The notes: a model not told the origin generated them from the letters alone. A stretch of 64,000 bases of DNA from Apostichopus japonicus (GCF_037975245.1 NC_092583.1:1700264-1764263), one strand, 5' to 3'. Counted from the first letter of the stretch, positions 22,061 through 36,836 are shown. Made by a program: numbers and translations.

Positions 22061-22189
22061 TGTTAGTATATGTTACCTTTTGCTTATTTTTTGCCAATTT
22101 TTGTGTCGATAGAGATTTTTTCTGCTTCTTAATATGATATTTAAGGCTGTTTGTTTATTGCTTTTTAAGTTTCACATCAGTGTACACAT

Positions 22190-22625
22190 GTATATAAGTG
22201 AGTGTTCACACATCAAATGAGTGTTCACCAATATATCGAAGATTCACAGGCTAATGCATATATAATGAGTGTTCACACAAATACAAAATGTACACACACA
22301 TAGATAATGAGTGTTCACACATAAAATAAGTGTTCACACATACATCGATTATTCACAGGCTAATGCATATATAATGCATATATAATGAGTGTTCACACAG
22401 GTAATAGGTGTACACACATATAGATAATGAGTGTTCACACATAAAATGAGTGTTCACCGATATATCGATTATTCACAGGCTAATGCATATATAATGAGTG
22501 TTCTTACAAATAATAGGTGTACACACATGATAATGAGTGTTCACACATAAAATGAGTGTTCACAAACATATCGATTATTGACTTTTAAAATCATACTGTT
22601 CACCCCTACAAATGAGTGTTCACAA
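22190..22625 (+). repeat. GAGTGTTCAC tandem array, 109-120-bp higher-order period (unit 1)
   Basis: CTAATGCATATATAATG starts near 22251, 22360 and 22480. Between these, GAGTGTTCACAC or a variant recurs every 25-45 bp, along with ATCGATTATTCACAGG. It is a satellite-like array with no coding potential. Confidence 0.85.
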
Positions 22626-24199
22626 ATCAATCTTTAATTCATGTGCTTACGTATAGAATGGTTATGGGTCATAACTGCTGTTCATATGAAAACTATGCTT
22701 TCGCATATATAAGCTTTCAGCCAAGTTATATTTGCAAAGCCCATTCCATTAATTAACATTTTTTTAATTTACGAATTGTATAGTCAAAGCGTAATTAACG
22801 CTTTTTTTTAATATCTATTGCAATTCAATATTGAGACTAGGAAATACATTTTTGGCAATATCATGTACCTTGTTCTGATTTTCTTGTTCCATTTATATAA
22901 GATTTCTTCACAAACAAAAAAACCGTTTTCAATGCACCGAAAATATAAATTAATTTATGAGAGTGCAGGATTATTAAAATGATAACTCTCATCAATAAAA
23001 CATATTGACCACCTTGTTATATACATTATTTAATATTTCTATCAATTTCTGTCAGTGATTTACTTGACGTCACGATCAACTCTACATATTTCCTAACTAT
23101 ATTACTGGATATTCTCAGTGCCCGCTGTAGGCGCGTAGCGAGGAAGTTGCCATGGGAGGGGCGAAGCCTGTAGGCAAACTATCTAAGCGTATAAAATAAA
23201 AGTTTGGCCGAAAGTGCCTCCCAGATGGCTGGAAATGGCACTTCCCAGGCCTTGTAAGTTGCATTTAAGCATTTTCTACTTTGAAATTACTAGCGATATC
23301 ATAAAAAATATGCTCAAGGGGGTGGCGGTCGCCCCTTCGCCCCCCCCCCCCCTTGGCTATGTGCCTGGCCCGCTCGAGGTAGAATCTCATCATTCTGAGA
23401 ACTGAGTTACTTTGGGTTTATTTGCTTTCGAAATATTTAAGATATTTAAATCTCACAACAATATTTATATTTCATCGAGATGACTTTTCAAGCTTCATTT
23501 CTAACAATGAAGGAAAAGTTGAAAATTTCCAAATTCTCCAGTTCTTGTTTTTAATATTCATTTATAAACGGTTAGAAAAAAAAATAGGTTACTTAGTGGA
23601 AGCCATACTTACAAGCTCATTAACCATCACTTGAGGATAGAACTCTTAAAGGGATGTGGTTGGTGGGTTAAGAAGAGCAGTTTATAGTTTTATCGACTCC
23701 TATATAGAATCACGCAGAGACCAGTTAAATCAGGTTACCATGTAAACTAGAGGGCAGCATGTTTAATTTAAACCTTCTGCAAAGTATAAGAAATAAGTAG
23801 TACAGATCAAAACTAGAAAAATACTGAGTAATACTAGAAAGAAAAAAACAGCTTATCTAAGACAAGTCAAGTGAAGAGATATCAATATATATGTGGAAAA
23901 GTAATAAAACAAGAAATTCATACGAAATTCACAATGAAGAACTAACGTGACAACAAGTACATGAGAACATAAGTATACACATGGGAATATACAAATACAT
24001 AGGCCTATACAGAAAAGTAATTTATTCACTCAATTTATTCAATATATTAATTACGTCACAAAATATGTATATGTATGGATGTATATGTATGTATATCAAG
24101 ATCCATCATATACATTACAATTACTGATTTAATCTGAAATGTTATCAAACGTCCAACCGGGTCTGTTACTGACCGCTGCAGCGCTGCAATGGGCGTATA

Positions 24200-24405
24200 A
24201 AGGATGTGTTGACAATATGCTTATACCATATAGCTAGGCTATAAGTTAGGACGGGTTGGCAATATACTTATACTAGCTTGGCTATAAGTTAGGACGGGTT
24301 GGCTATAAGCTTATACTAGCTAGGCTATAAGTTAATTAGTACGGGTTGGCTATAAGTTTATACTAGGTAGGCTATAAGTTACGACGGGTTGGGAATGGCT
24401 GTAAG
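24200..24405 (+). repeat. Tandem array, 43-47-bp monomer (unit 2 copy)
   Basis: Counterpart of the array at 1251-1455, with the same monomer. The first junction differs slightly from units 1 and 3 (TAGCTAGGCTATAAG here, TAGCTATAGGCTATACG there). Confidence 0.85.
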
Positions 24406-25219
24406 CCATATCTGAGGATATCATAGCTCGACGCAACATTTAGCTGCAGCATTCCACAAGAGATGCCTTTATTCGTTCTTATCCTCCATTATAATCACCA
24501 TCGTAGTAATGGGCTTGAAGCATTACGAAGATTACAACCGTAACTGCAAAGACATTTAAGCCTGACATCTCTCCATTATCTTAAACACCCTATGCTTATT
24601 CCATCACACCATGGAGCTATAAACAGACAAAGAGCTTACGGATTATATGGAGTTCAACTCCCATGTCGAAGTGTGTGTAAACAGCTATGCATGAAGAAGT
24701 CTAAAGAAAGTTTCACATCCAGTCTCTTTCCAAAGGCGTGGAAGAGAGTATGGCTGTGTATACAAGCGACCTACATAAATGAAATGGAAAGCCTGAGAAT
24801 ATTGAATGTAGGAACCTACATTGTCCATTATAACTTTAATATTTTATGTTAATTTGTTGTTGTTTTTGGAGAAGTCGATTGGTCTAGAGAAACATGGAAG
24901 AAACGTGGACTATAATTAAAAAAAGAAGTAAGTGCTACTCTCTTCTCATTTCTTCTTTTTCGAAAGCATAGAAAACACGAACAACTTTAAGATTAGAAGT
25001 TATATTGTTCTGAATAATACAAAACTTTAAATATTTAACAATACAATATACAAAATAATTAATACAAGTAGCAGAGTCAGTTTGATCATTCTCGGCGATA
25101 TATCGAATTAAAACCAAGAGCTGAAGACTTTAGAGGAGGAATTGGTGGTTTCGCTATATGATACAGTTGGACGAATGACGAACTGGCTTGCAAAGTGGGA
25201 GGAGCGACCGTACATGCCA

Positions 25220-25325
25220 AGACCAGTTAAGTCAACTTGACTCCTAGTAAACGTGTTGAGACCAGTTAAACACAGGTATACTCGTAGTGAACTTGTAGAA
25301 ACTAGTTAAGTCAGCTTGACTCAAA
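25220..25325 (+). repeat. 38-39-bp tandem array (unit 2 copy)
   Basis: Same three monomers as at 2255-2360, essentially identical. Confidence 0.75.
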
Positions 25326-28300
25326 AAAAATTGTTTTTTGGCAAAATCCAGTATCATCTTGGAAGCTTTTAGTCAACTTTGCCACAAAATCGCTTCACAA
25401 AAGTTGATGGATTTGTAGTTAAGTTTTTTTTTGTATTTATCGTCATCAAGCCTTGCAATATGACAGAGTCTACGTTAATCAGTTCTGTTAATTATATGAA
25501 GAGAATTGTTTCATGGTATCCAGATCAAGAAATATTTGATGAAAATTAGAACAAAGCAATTATCAATGTTGAAAAAGGTGACTTAATTGTACCGTGTAGT
25601 TATTAATGGTATCATGTGTCAGATGAAAAAGACATTTCATTATGTTTTGTTATAATATTTCATTTTCATGGTCTGTTTTTTCTTCATCTTCTTCATTTTC
25701 TTTGATTATTCTAGCATTTGTAATTCAGTTATGTTCTCAGATATTAATACAAGGGAAGGATATAAAAACTGATTATAATGGACCGAACGTTTTGGTTACG
25801 CTTTCATTAATTTGTTGTGTGTTGTATCTATGGGCTGGACCCCTCACCACCCCCAACCCCCTCCGCCAAAGAAAATCGCCTCTTGCCCTTCCATAAAGGA
25901 TCAGTCCCTAAGTAAGTCGAGCAAAGTTAGAATTTCACGTCTCTCCACCTTTGAAATTTTGCAGGTGCACGTCACTGCGCAAGTCCTGGATGCACACGCG
26001 CTTATTTTCCTTCATATTTTGCCCTATAGGAGTGGTTGTAACTTGTTACTTTCTAACTTAAAGGCATTGAAGACTCGCTCCAAACCGCGTGCGGCCATCT
26101 GAAAAAATTAACTTTCCGTTGCATGCAAGTGAAGTTTTGTTGTAGCTGGACCTGAGATGTCCATCGCTGTATCGTTTGTACACTGTGCTGTGGGTATTGA
26201 CCGCAGCTGTATGTACTGACAGTTTACTAGTGTCTAATTACCGACGGTAGCAAGCTGTGTGTGTGTATTTTCTGGGATCGATGGTGGTGTCTAATACTTT
26301 TGTTACACCTCATTCGAAACTAAGTCAGATAACCGGCATTTCTTTTTGCGCTAGTCTTCACACCCTTTAATTAGGCGAACTGCTTCCGTCGCCATTATTC
26401 CCATTTTGTATTCATTTTTTTTTTCTTATCGGTGTCCCTGTCTCTCTTGTTCTGTCATTTTGATATTTTATTTACACAACATTTTGCTCTGAGATTGCTA
26501 CCAAGAACGCAAGGCGCCATAAAATAATTAAAATGAAAAAACAAAACAATTATTAACTTATCAGGTTGATAGCTGTTGTGCGATTTGTATATCATTGGTA
26601 CTTAAGTATACAACTTACATAACTGCAGATTTGTAGGCCCGGCGTCGATGTATGCATGCATGGGATAGTGTAGGCCTACCCTTTGAACTCACATCTTGAC
26701 ATCCGATCCAGTCAACTTTTGAAACCGTTCTATTTACCATAAGGCTGCAGCTCAATGTATTTGTTACCGTACCTTATGTATTAAAGACACATGGAATCGA
26801 GCAAGTGCGCCGATACAAATCACTGAAGTGCTGAATCATTCAAATGGATCCATTACATTAGCAAAATGAGTGTTAGATAAACAAAGCAACTCCCCTCCCC
26901 CCCCCCTCCCCCCGTTTCATGTAGGTAACGGTAAATCGTCGAAAAATATCAAGTCGAAAGGAGGATTCAAATGTCGAGATTCAATTGTCGTAAATTTTGA
27001 GATTTTTTGCGGTGAAATAGTAAGTTGATATTTCCGGGGAAAAAATCGATATATACTTTGAGAATAGATTGGCAAATTTGCGACAAACAAAATAGTGAAA
27101 TATTAACCCAAACAATTGAAATTGCGACTAAGTAGAAATAATATCACTTTTTCGTTCGAAATTCCTATCTATCTATCTATCTGTCTGTCTGCCTGTCGAT
27201 TAATTGATAGATTGATTGATTCTTATTCCCCATTCCTATTCATATCCCTATTCTTATGTCATTGTAATTATCATTATTAATTAAGCGTTTACTTAGCTAC
27301 AGCCGGACTGGAGTTGTATACCTCCTGACGTCACACGAAGCTAAATCCGATAGAATAACCTCAATGCGGTTTGCAACGCCGGTAAGCAACTGAATACCCC
27401 GATCAGCGCAAAGCTTACAAGAAAAGCAAATACACCAAATGTTCAGAATACACTGGTACGTGGCGAAAGGTCTGTCGGAAGACATTGGATAAAGCGACCT
27501 ACCACATTAGCATGAAAGGTTAGGCTCGCCAATTTATTTTCTATAATAGGCTACATGTTATCCGGTGAGTACACAGTTAAATTCTTATTATTCTAATAAG
27601 TAGCCTAACATAAAGACCATGTAACATTTCTATCTGTGTTAATGAACTATTATTCAAATATGATGGCGACGGAAGGCTCATAAAAGGAATCCTTTAATCT
27701 CAGAATATCACCTCTCTGTTTGTTTATATATTACTTTGCTAGTTACTTTGACATCATGGTGGTGATTCTGTTTTCTGCTTAAGAAAATTGCAAGGATGTC
27801 GGTAAGGCTCTTTTAATATTTTGTACAGTTTTACCAAAACATATTTTCAGTTTGATTTATATCCCACATAATATAAATATAAATGGTGAATAGTTAAATT
27901 ACAAAAGTCAAAAGAATACAAAGGATAAGTAAGATGAAAAAGGAGAAAAGAACAAAGAACATTTATATTTCGTCTCCGAGAATCAAACCCACGAAGCTGT
28001 AGTTCTTTCGTGTTAATTTGGCTACAATCTAGTACTATAGGCCTACTGATGCTCAATGCGGTCTGAATAAGGTTACAAGTAGCCTACCTCTAAAATTAAC
28101 CTCTTTGTTTTTAGTTTATCAAAATCTTAAAATTCGGTAACATTGTTACAATATTTAATAGTGTAAAATCATATATGGTATAGTTTAAATGTGTAGGGAC
28201 ACCATTTTTTCCCCCTTCGTATCAACACTGTCTAAGAGATGATTTTTTTAAATTTTTTATCTTCGTTTTTTTCAATTGGTGTACACCTTTCAGTTAAATT

Positions 28301-28904
28301 GAAAGCTGTCCAATTAATTTCTGCTATGATGTGTTAATTAATGTCACACCCAACTCAAACAGCATACTCTGTTAAAAAGGTTGGACCAATTTGTTTACCT
28401 ATAACATTGGGTACGTTTGTAAATCCAACCAACTTTGCGTAAATTGTTGCCACAAATCAAGTGTACCGTATAACTGCAGACAATTTCGACCAACTTTCGA
28501 CCACTTTTTTGGCAACTAACTTACTTAAACTGTCGTAATTTTGTTGTTTTTCATTCTTCTTCTTCTGAGTGCAACGGGGTTTTTCCTTTATAAAAATTTA
28601 TACAATTTTTCGTAGCGTGTATTAGTTTGAGCTCATCGTTCTAATTATTAAAGACAAGCAACTCCGTATTATGTAGCCGGTGCGCTTTAGTTTACTGCTT
28701 TTTAGACATGTATGAAAAATGCTTCCTATACGCAATCGCTCCTATACGCAATCGCAGGTTTCCTTTAATCACTGCCTACACGGTAGCCCCCGCCTTCCAT
28801 CACACCCCGAGATACCCTCTTCCCGATGTACAAGTTGTGTCCCCTTATGTTGAGGTCATACCGTTGACATCCATGCAAAGTCAAATTATGCAGCATCGGC
28901 CGAG

Positions 28905-29745
28905 TACACTGAAAACTTAAATTGGTCCACCGACTAACATAACGTTAGTCCATCTGGTGCCTCTCCCGACTAACACAGCCTTAGTCAGTTGATATACCGA
29001 CTAATTTATTCCTTAGTCAGTTGGATTTCTTAGTCGGTCATCTTAGTCCGTCAGCTTAGTCGATCAACGATAACTTAGTCGGTAAATGTATATTAGTCAG
29101 TTACATTAGTTGGTGACATTAGTCGGTCTTTACCGACTAATTTATACCAGCCACCGACTAGTTTATAGCAGGTTTTACATTAGTCAGGATGGTGCCTCTC
29201 CCGACTAACCTTTCTTAGTCGGTATCGACTGACTAGTTGCACTGACTAGAATCACTGAAAGAATTAAACCCGACTAGTTTCACTGACTAGAATCACTGAA
29301 AGAAAAGAGAGCAGAAGAAACACAAATAATGTGTACGTTGGCAATATTTATTTCTGATAAAACTTCTGATGTCTACAAAAGCTGACTTTCGACAGATGGA
29401 GAAAAAATCACTGTAAACAATAATTTGAAAATATCATTTTATTCCAACAAAGTTAAGACAAGTTAATGGATCAAACATGAATCGCAAAAGTATAGTGCTG
29501 CACAATAATGCAAAGTTGAATCTTGGGCAAGAGTTCCTCACGACTTTCGTTTTAAAGTGGTACCCCAAATCGACACCAGTTAAGTCTTCACGAACAAAGA
29601 GTGTTTCTCTTAACTACAAATGGCCTTCCACTTGTCTTCAGGAAGCCAAAAATCTGCACCATTATTGACCTGTGAACAGAAAATATGATATACGTGTAAG
29701 CACAGATACAGATATAGCACATGATAGCTCACATTATCATAAACA
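28905..29745 (+). repeat. 840-bp repeat, copy A (unit 2)
   Basis: Counterpart of 5941-6781; same boundaries and motif cluster. Confidence 0.7.
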
Positions 29746-29788
29746 GGGGCTCTAAGCGGAGCGCCACCATCTTGTCGATGTCTTGGCG

Positions 29789-29924
29789 TTTTTCTTCTGC
29801 TCCCTCCTTTTCTCCCTTTCTACTTTTCTCTCTTTTTTCTTTTTCTTTTCCCTTCCTTCCTCCTCTTTTCCCCCCTTTTTTCCCCTTTCTTCTCTTTTCT
29901 TTTTCTCTCCTCTTTTTCTTACCC
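29789..29924 (+). repeat. Long pyrimidine tract (unit 2 copy)
   Basis: Counterpart of 6825-6960. Confidence 0.75.
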
Positions 29925-30639
29925 GGGGGCGCACGCCCCAACGCCTCTCCCTGGATACGCGCCTGAGAGTGTATGTTCAGCTGGCATTCACCAGCCAGCC
30001 ATGTAGATGATAAATGGGGCTAGTAGTCCCAATATTGTGATATGTTGTGGGCGGAGGTCATATATTCGTTTGAGTTCACCAGGGGTCAAATTGTGGAAAC
30101 CATTGTTTATCACAATATTTTAACAAGGACAGATGTCATATTTAGTATTTTGATGTATCACATTTAGTACAAGAAGCCAGTTTTTGAGGTCAATGGTCAT
30201 TTCAGGACAGCCTGTGTCATTGTGAATTATTGTTTGTCACATCACACTGCTTTTCACTGTATTACTAAGATCAAAATTACATCTAATGATCACCGTTTTA
30301 TCTTTGTAACCATAACTTTGAAACAGTTTGAACAATGAAAGGATCTAATTGAAATGGAGTTATATTGTGGGAATTATCGTATACACACAGTCTCTATATA
30401 AATTACAAAGCCACTATCGTTTATGCCAAAGAATCTACCATATGACGAATAGCAGCAACCAATCAAAGCATTGGCTGCATAGGATTTGCTTTCAACAAGA
30501 AGATATTCATTGTATGTGTGGCTAAATGTGTGAGACTGCATTGACTCCTTACATAAGTGCTCATTTTGGACACTCAAAGAGTAAACTTCAGAAATAAGAG
30601 ATCTGCCAAGCAAGATGATATACCAAATTGGAATTGGTC

Positions 30640-30643
30640 TTAA
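30640..30643. other. Empty TTAA target site (unit 2)
   Basis: GGTCTTAAGTCC is uninterrupted here, matching the two flanks of the unit 1 element joined at one TTAA. Confidence 0.9.
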
Positions 30644-32164
30644 GTCCGAGTGCAGAAAGCTGGACTCGAGTACTATAAACGTGTGGGTATTACACATTTC
30701 TTTGTGGGTATACTGTACGGGTGGGATTTACATTAAATACGTGTTTGTTGCCACATTGTTCAGTTCAGTTCAGTGGTGTTGTTATTGTTTGTTGTGTAGG
30801 GCAATCAATCTTGTAAACCTTTATACAACAGACACATCCCTACCTGTGATTCATTGATTAACGGTAAACTGTAACCGTAGGTGCTTTTTTGTTTTTTAAA
30901 TTATGTGATGCAACTTACCAGGTAGAAACAATTAAACTCAAGAACACTGTGATACAACAAATTTGAACACATTGTTAGTAACAGATGATGAAGCCACAAA
31001 TGAAAGTATGAGTTCATGTATAAGAATTCAAAATAATAACAATTTTGGAAGCTAGGAAAGTTTTAAAGAAAATGGTTACACATCTCTAAAAGAGTAACGG
31101 CGTTCCGTTATAACAATTCCTCATTCATATAAACACTTAATAGACATGCCTTTTTACCTGCAACTTTAAACCAGGGAGTTGAAAAAAAATAATATTCATC
31201 TGTTTGCACAAATCGTAGATATAACCCTCAGTGTCAACGTGTAAATTGTGTAAACAAGAGTACAACGACACAGGATTCGGGATTTGAGCAGGTTTCCAAT
31301 AACATGTTTTCGTACTTTTTGGAATAATATCTTTCTTTCTTTCTTTTAAAATAACCGCAACTTCTCAAAAGAACCGACATTTCTTCAAATCCTTTGTATA
31401 GATGATTGAATTTGTTTCAAAACAAATAAATGATAACAATCAACCGCAAAGTAGAAGGTTAAAAACACTCCCGTTACAAAGAAGTTTCATGCTGAAAGCA
31501 GTCAATGATGCGTTTCCAAATTTCCTGTGATTTGTTTGACTAATAGTCCTTACCATTGTCTGCAAACATTTTTGCATTTATCGTGCTCAATAAACACAAC
31601 GTATTTTGTTAAAATAACTTATTTATATAGCGCATTATACCGACGGTCTCAATGCAACTAATTGTAACGTTGCTGTCCCGTGTAGAGATAGCAAAGTTTG
31701 TATAGTATAGGCTCTCATGTGTGTGCACTCTCAAATATCACAACGTGTATGGTTGGCCACAGTGGACAAAATTCAGAAATTATGACGACATATCAGGAGG
31801 CAGGACTTTTTTATGTCTACATAAAATTGATTTGATGTGGACATAAATTCAAATTAATGCTGGCATATATTAAAATAATGCTGGCACCGTACCGTACCAG
31901 CTGCGTACTGATAATGCAGTTGGCACCTTCCTCTTTCAATCTGTTTCAATCTGTGTGAATATTAATGTACATTTAAAGAGTTGTGTCTGTATTGCATGTA
32001 TGGGCTACCACATTATGTCAAAATATTCTTGCTTATGAGTTGCACTTCTCTTTATATAGTAAGTACACCTTGTAAAGGGTTTCAGTGCAAACACATGAAT
32101 TTATTTGTAATCTAAGATAATACATATAATATTAATGTCCCCACGCTTCCATAGGCATGAGTTG

Positions 32165-33004
32165 TACACTGAAAACTTAAATTGGTTCACCGACTAACAT
32201 AACGTTAGTCCATCTGGTGCCTCTCCTGACTAACACAGCCTTAATCAGTTGCTATACCGACTAATTTATTCCTTAGTCAGTTGGATTTCTTAGTCGGTCA
32301 TCTTAGTCCGTCAGCTTAGTCGATCAACAATTTCTTAGTCGGTAAATGTATATTAGTCAGTTACATTAGTTGGTGACATTAGTCGGTCTTTACCGACTAA
32401 TTTATACCAGCCACCGACTAGTTTATAGCAGGTTTTACATTAGTCAGGATGGTGCCTCTCCCGACTAACCTTTCTTAGTCGGTATCGACTGACTAGTTGC
32501 ACTGACTAGAATCACTGAAAGAATTAAACCCGACTAGTTTCACTGACTAGCATCACTGAAAGAAAAGAGAGCAGAAGAAGCACAAATAATGTGTACGTTG
32601 GCAGTATTTATTTCTGATAAAACTTCTGATGTCTACAAAGGCTGACTTTCGACAGATAGAGAAGAAATCACTGTAAACAAAAATCTGAAAATCTGATTTT
32701 ATTCCAACAAAGTTAAGACAAGTTAATGGATCAAACATGAATCGCAAAAGTATAGCACTGCACAATAATGCAAAGTTGAATCTTGGGCAAGGGTTCCTCA
32801 TGACTTTCGTTTTAAAGTGGTACCCCAAATCGACACCAGTTAAGTCTTCACGAACAAAGAGTGTTTCTCTTAACTACAAATGGCCTCCCACTTGTCTTCA
32901 GGAAGCCAAAATCTGCACCATTATTGACCTGTGAACAGAAAATATGATATACGTGTAAGCACAGATACAGATATAGCACATGATAACTCACGTTATCCTA
33001 AACA
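32165..33004 (+). repeat. 840-bp repeat, copy B (unit 2)
   Basis: Counterpart of 10457-11296. Confidence 0.7.
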
Positions 33005-33335
33005 TACATTTACATTAAAATTTTATAACATATTGGGAGGTATACATTTAAATCTAGGTCCCTCAAATTATAAGCCAGGAATAGCAGCTTTACCAAATAA
33101 TTATTAGCTTTGCACAGCATAACACCAAGTTATTTTTCAAAGCTTAATAATTATGTTAATCATGTTAATAATGATCCCAATAGACCGGGAGCCCAGAGGG
33201 TTCGGTTAGCTGGGAAGGTAACCAATTGCCTTGTACATCACAATGTTCACAGTGCATTCCTGTATATGAAACCAGACGACTGGCAAACCGGCTGTGGTGG
33301 GTGTGGCTGGGAGAGCAATTTTAAAGTCACCTGAT

Positions 33336-33919
33336 AGCTAACCTAGATCAGCTTTCATGGTAACCACATCAAAGTAAGTACAATGTGTCAGATATGGCCC
33401 CAAGAGCAACAAATGGCTATTGCCAGTAATTATTGGTGGTGGGGTACCCCTGCCAGTGATCAATAATTGACCCCTCACGGCTGACCTAGGTCAGCTCATG
33501 AGGTAACCACTTGAAACCTACTGGAAAATGTTGGTTAGGACTTCAGATACAAGGGATGGGCATTGCCAGTAATTTTTATTGGTGGGGTACCCCTGCCAGT
33601 AGACCCCCAAAATGCCCATCCCCTCATTGACCTAGGTCAGCTCATAAGGTAACCAGTTGAAACCTACTGGAAAATGATAGGTATTACTTCAAATGTAAGT
33701 GATGGGCATTTCCAGTAATTTATATTGGTGGGGTACCCCTGCCAGTAGACCCCCAAAATGCCCATCCCCTCATTGACCTAGGTCAGCTCATGAGGTAACC
33801 AGTTGAAACCTACTGGAAAATGATAGGTATTACTTCAAATGTAAGTGATGGGCATTTCCAGTAATTTATATTGGTGGGGTACCCCTGCCAGTAGACCCCC
33901 AAAATGCCCATCCCCTCAT
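33336..33919 (+). repeat. 146-bp hairpin array (unit 2)
   Basis: Counterpart of 11628-12211 with the same copy number. Confidence 0.9.
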
Positions 33920-35052
33920 TGACTTAGCTGTGTTTGTTCTTTATGCTGGATAGACTATAACCTGAATGATGTTTACCTGCTTTTGTTGATATATTGTCTA
34001 TAAAGGCTTGTTTTGTGTATACTAAGCACATTAGTCGGTTTGCCCCAAGATGTAACAGATAACTCACTTATGACAGTGTGAAAACTCCGTTGACTATATC
34101 TATGTGCCGCACAGCTTTCATCTTATTCCAATGTTCAAAGATAACGACTAGGTGTATGTTTATTTGTACGTGGGTGAGTGTGCGTATGTGTGTAGTTGCG
34201 TGGCTTTAAATGGAATTTTAAGGAATTAAATCATGGTTTACAAGCAGATTAAGCGACACATAAAAATCTTGAGGTCTCTATTTGTTTGTTCTGTATACTT
34301 CTACGTCGTTATCTAAGCCTAGAAAACATTAATTAACAGGAGAAATTCATATAGGCTGTTATTACATTACAAATTATTAATGAAGCACTGGAACTGAAAG
34401 ATAATGCATTGTTAGGTAAATTCAAAATACCAATTGTGTGAACCTTTAAAGGACAAATGAACAACTAGATTATAAAAGAAGAAGAATAAAAAAAATGTTG
34501 ACAGTGCTGCATGGAGTAAAGAGGGGGCGGGGCCACCTGGTCATCTGCTATGTGCCCTTACAGCTGGACCCAAACGTAGTTCGACATTAAAAGCCTTAAG
34601 CCTTAAAAGTCTTAAAAGTTAAGTAATATATGATATTTACCGGTCGTACTACGAATATATATGAGTCGCATCGCGATTTGAATGTACCTAAGATGATTTT
34701 CATATTTATGTGATATATTAATAGCTCTAACGGTAATTGGTATATATGTGTCGTTTACCTTATTTATTTTGTACAAAATAGATCATACTGACTCTACACA
34801 TAGTAAAGGTTTTTTTTTATCTATTCCTTTGATTATGGTTTATCAAGTAAAATTAATAAATCAATATTCCATAACAGAGATATACATATAAACATGTATG
34901 CGTGTGTGTGTGTGTTTTGTATGTCGCACATACCAAATTTGGTAAAGATCGTCGGTGAGGAAGCTTGACAGAATTGCTGTAAACTATTTGAAATATTCAA
35001 ATATAATCGGTTCTATATATTTCGAAATGTTTCCTTCTAGTATCTTGCTAAC

Positions 35053-35201
35053 ATGGTTCCGCAGACGAAGACAATATGTTTACAGTCCAAACGGATAATC
35101 GTTGTTATCTCTTTGTCCCTGTATGTAATCGTTGCGATCTTAGGGCTACTACACCAAGTCAACTTACCTCGCTTGAAGCCACTTTTCAAATCGAATGTAA
35201 G
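35053..35201 (+). CDS. gal3st-like: Galactose-3-O-sulfotransferase-like, exon 1, copy 2
   Basis: Base-for-base match to exon 1 of copy 1, including the start context, the in-frame upstream stop and the GTAAGT donor. It encodes the same membrane-anchor segment. Confidence 0.75.
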
Positions 35202-35318
35202 GTAAGTTAATGGTTTTGCCTCGATTTCAAGTTTTCGGTCTGTGAAAAGTCAGCTTCTGGTAAAACTTTTAGCTTTACTACTATAAAGGCCCCCCCTCCC
35301 CCTCTCAATCAATAAGTC

Positions 35319-36677
35319 TTAAAGCAGCATTTTGCGTTGGGTCGCTTTTTTCCACTTTTTTAACATGTGCATCGATTTTTTTACATGTATCAATCATAAA
35401 ACAGCAATCTAAGATACCATCCAAGTTTCACCCTGCCAAGAGCGTTAATTAGCGAGTAATTAACGATTTATGTCGATAAATGAGAAGAGTGTCCTCGACA
35501 AATTTCACAGTTAAAATTAATTGCATACAATTCCGCCAAACCCACTAGTTTGAATTCAACCAATCAGAGATGCAGGTTTAGTTATGAGCCGTTGCTAAAT
35601 ATAGATTCAAGACTTCGCGTTGGTTGTACCAGGGAGTTGTTATGCAACTCCCTGGTACAACTGCCATATAGACTGTACACAAATCAAGCGTGGTGTTATA
35701 TTACGTATCTGTCAATGACGTTCGTAGTGTTTAAATATTCATATTATGGGCGAGGTTTATTGGGTTCCCAACGGAAAATATCTTGGAGAACAACAAAGTT
35801 GAAAGTTGCAAATTTTTCGACTTTCATGCCACCATTTGAAGTAAAATATAAATAGATTAGCTAGTTATGTATGTCATTATGGCAAAGTATAGAATCAGTG
35901 AGGTTGAGAAAAATCATAGAAAAGGACGCAAAATGCTGCTTTAAAGCAGCATTTTGCAGCGACATGAAAGTCGAAAAATTTGCAACTTTCAACTTTGTTG
36001 TTCTCCAAGATATTTTCCGTTGGGAACCCAATAAACCTCGCCCATAATATGAATATTTAAACACTACGAACGTCATTGACAGATAAGTAATATAACACCA
36101 CGCTTGATTTGTGTACAGTCTATATGGCAGTTGTACCAGGCAGTTGCATAACAACTCCCTGGTTGTACCAACGCAAAGTCTTGAATCTATTTTTAGCAAC
36201 GGCTCATAACTAAACCTGCATCTCTGATTGGTTGAATTCAAACTAGTGGGTTTGGGAACTGAATGCGATTAATTTTGTATGTGGAATACTCGCCAATTAA
36301 CGTTTTTGGCACGGAAAAACTTGGCTAATATCTTAATTTGCTGTTTTGTGATTTGATGTAAAAAGTATGTAAAAAACTCGATGGACATGTCAAAAAAGTA
36401 GAAAACGGCGACCAAACGCAAAATGCTCATGAATAAACATACTGTTCACTGATTGGTGGAATTCAAACTAGTGGATTTGGAGATATGAAAACTTTGTCGA
36501 GGACACTTTTACTCGTTATCGACATAAATCGTTAATTACTCGCTAATTAACGCTCTTGGCAGGGTGAAACTTGGATGGTATCTTAGTTTGCTGTTTTATG
36601 ATTGATACATCTAAAACAAATCGATGCACATGTTAAAAAGGTGGAAAAAGGCGACCCAACGCAAAATGCTGCTTTAA
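35319..36677. mobile_element. Back-to-back TTAA-flanked MITE cluster in intron (copy 2)
   Basis: Same structure as 13610-14968, in the same intron position. Confidence 0.75.
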
Positions 36678-36836
36678 AGTTGCAAGAATTATTGATGACT
36701 TCTTCGACACATTCGGACATGATATTATCCTTATGTTTGGAATTAAGGGTGAGAATACTATACCGCCCTAACCACAAGTCATGTTCAAAGTTTGTCCCCG
36801 TTTCAGGAAAGCTCAAACATGCCCGCATGTCATACA

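Larger units (their letters stand above)
1..22945 (+). repeat. Tandem duplication unit 1 (about 22.9 kb)
   Basis: First of three head-to-tail copies of one genomic block. Position 1 aligns with about 22946 and 44245, and the match then runs almost without break. This unit alone carries the 1.25-kb TTAA-bounded insertion (7680-8931) and the longest CATA microsatellite, which together explain most of its extra length over unit 2. The true edges of the duplication cannot be placed, because the phase chosen here is simply that of the window start. Confidence 0.95.
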
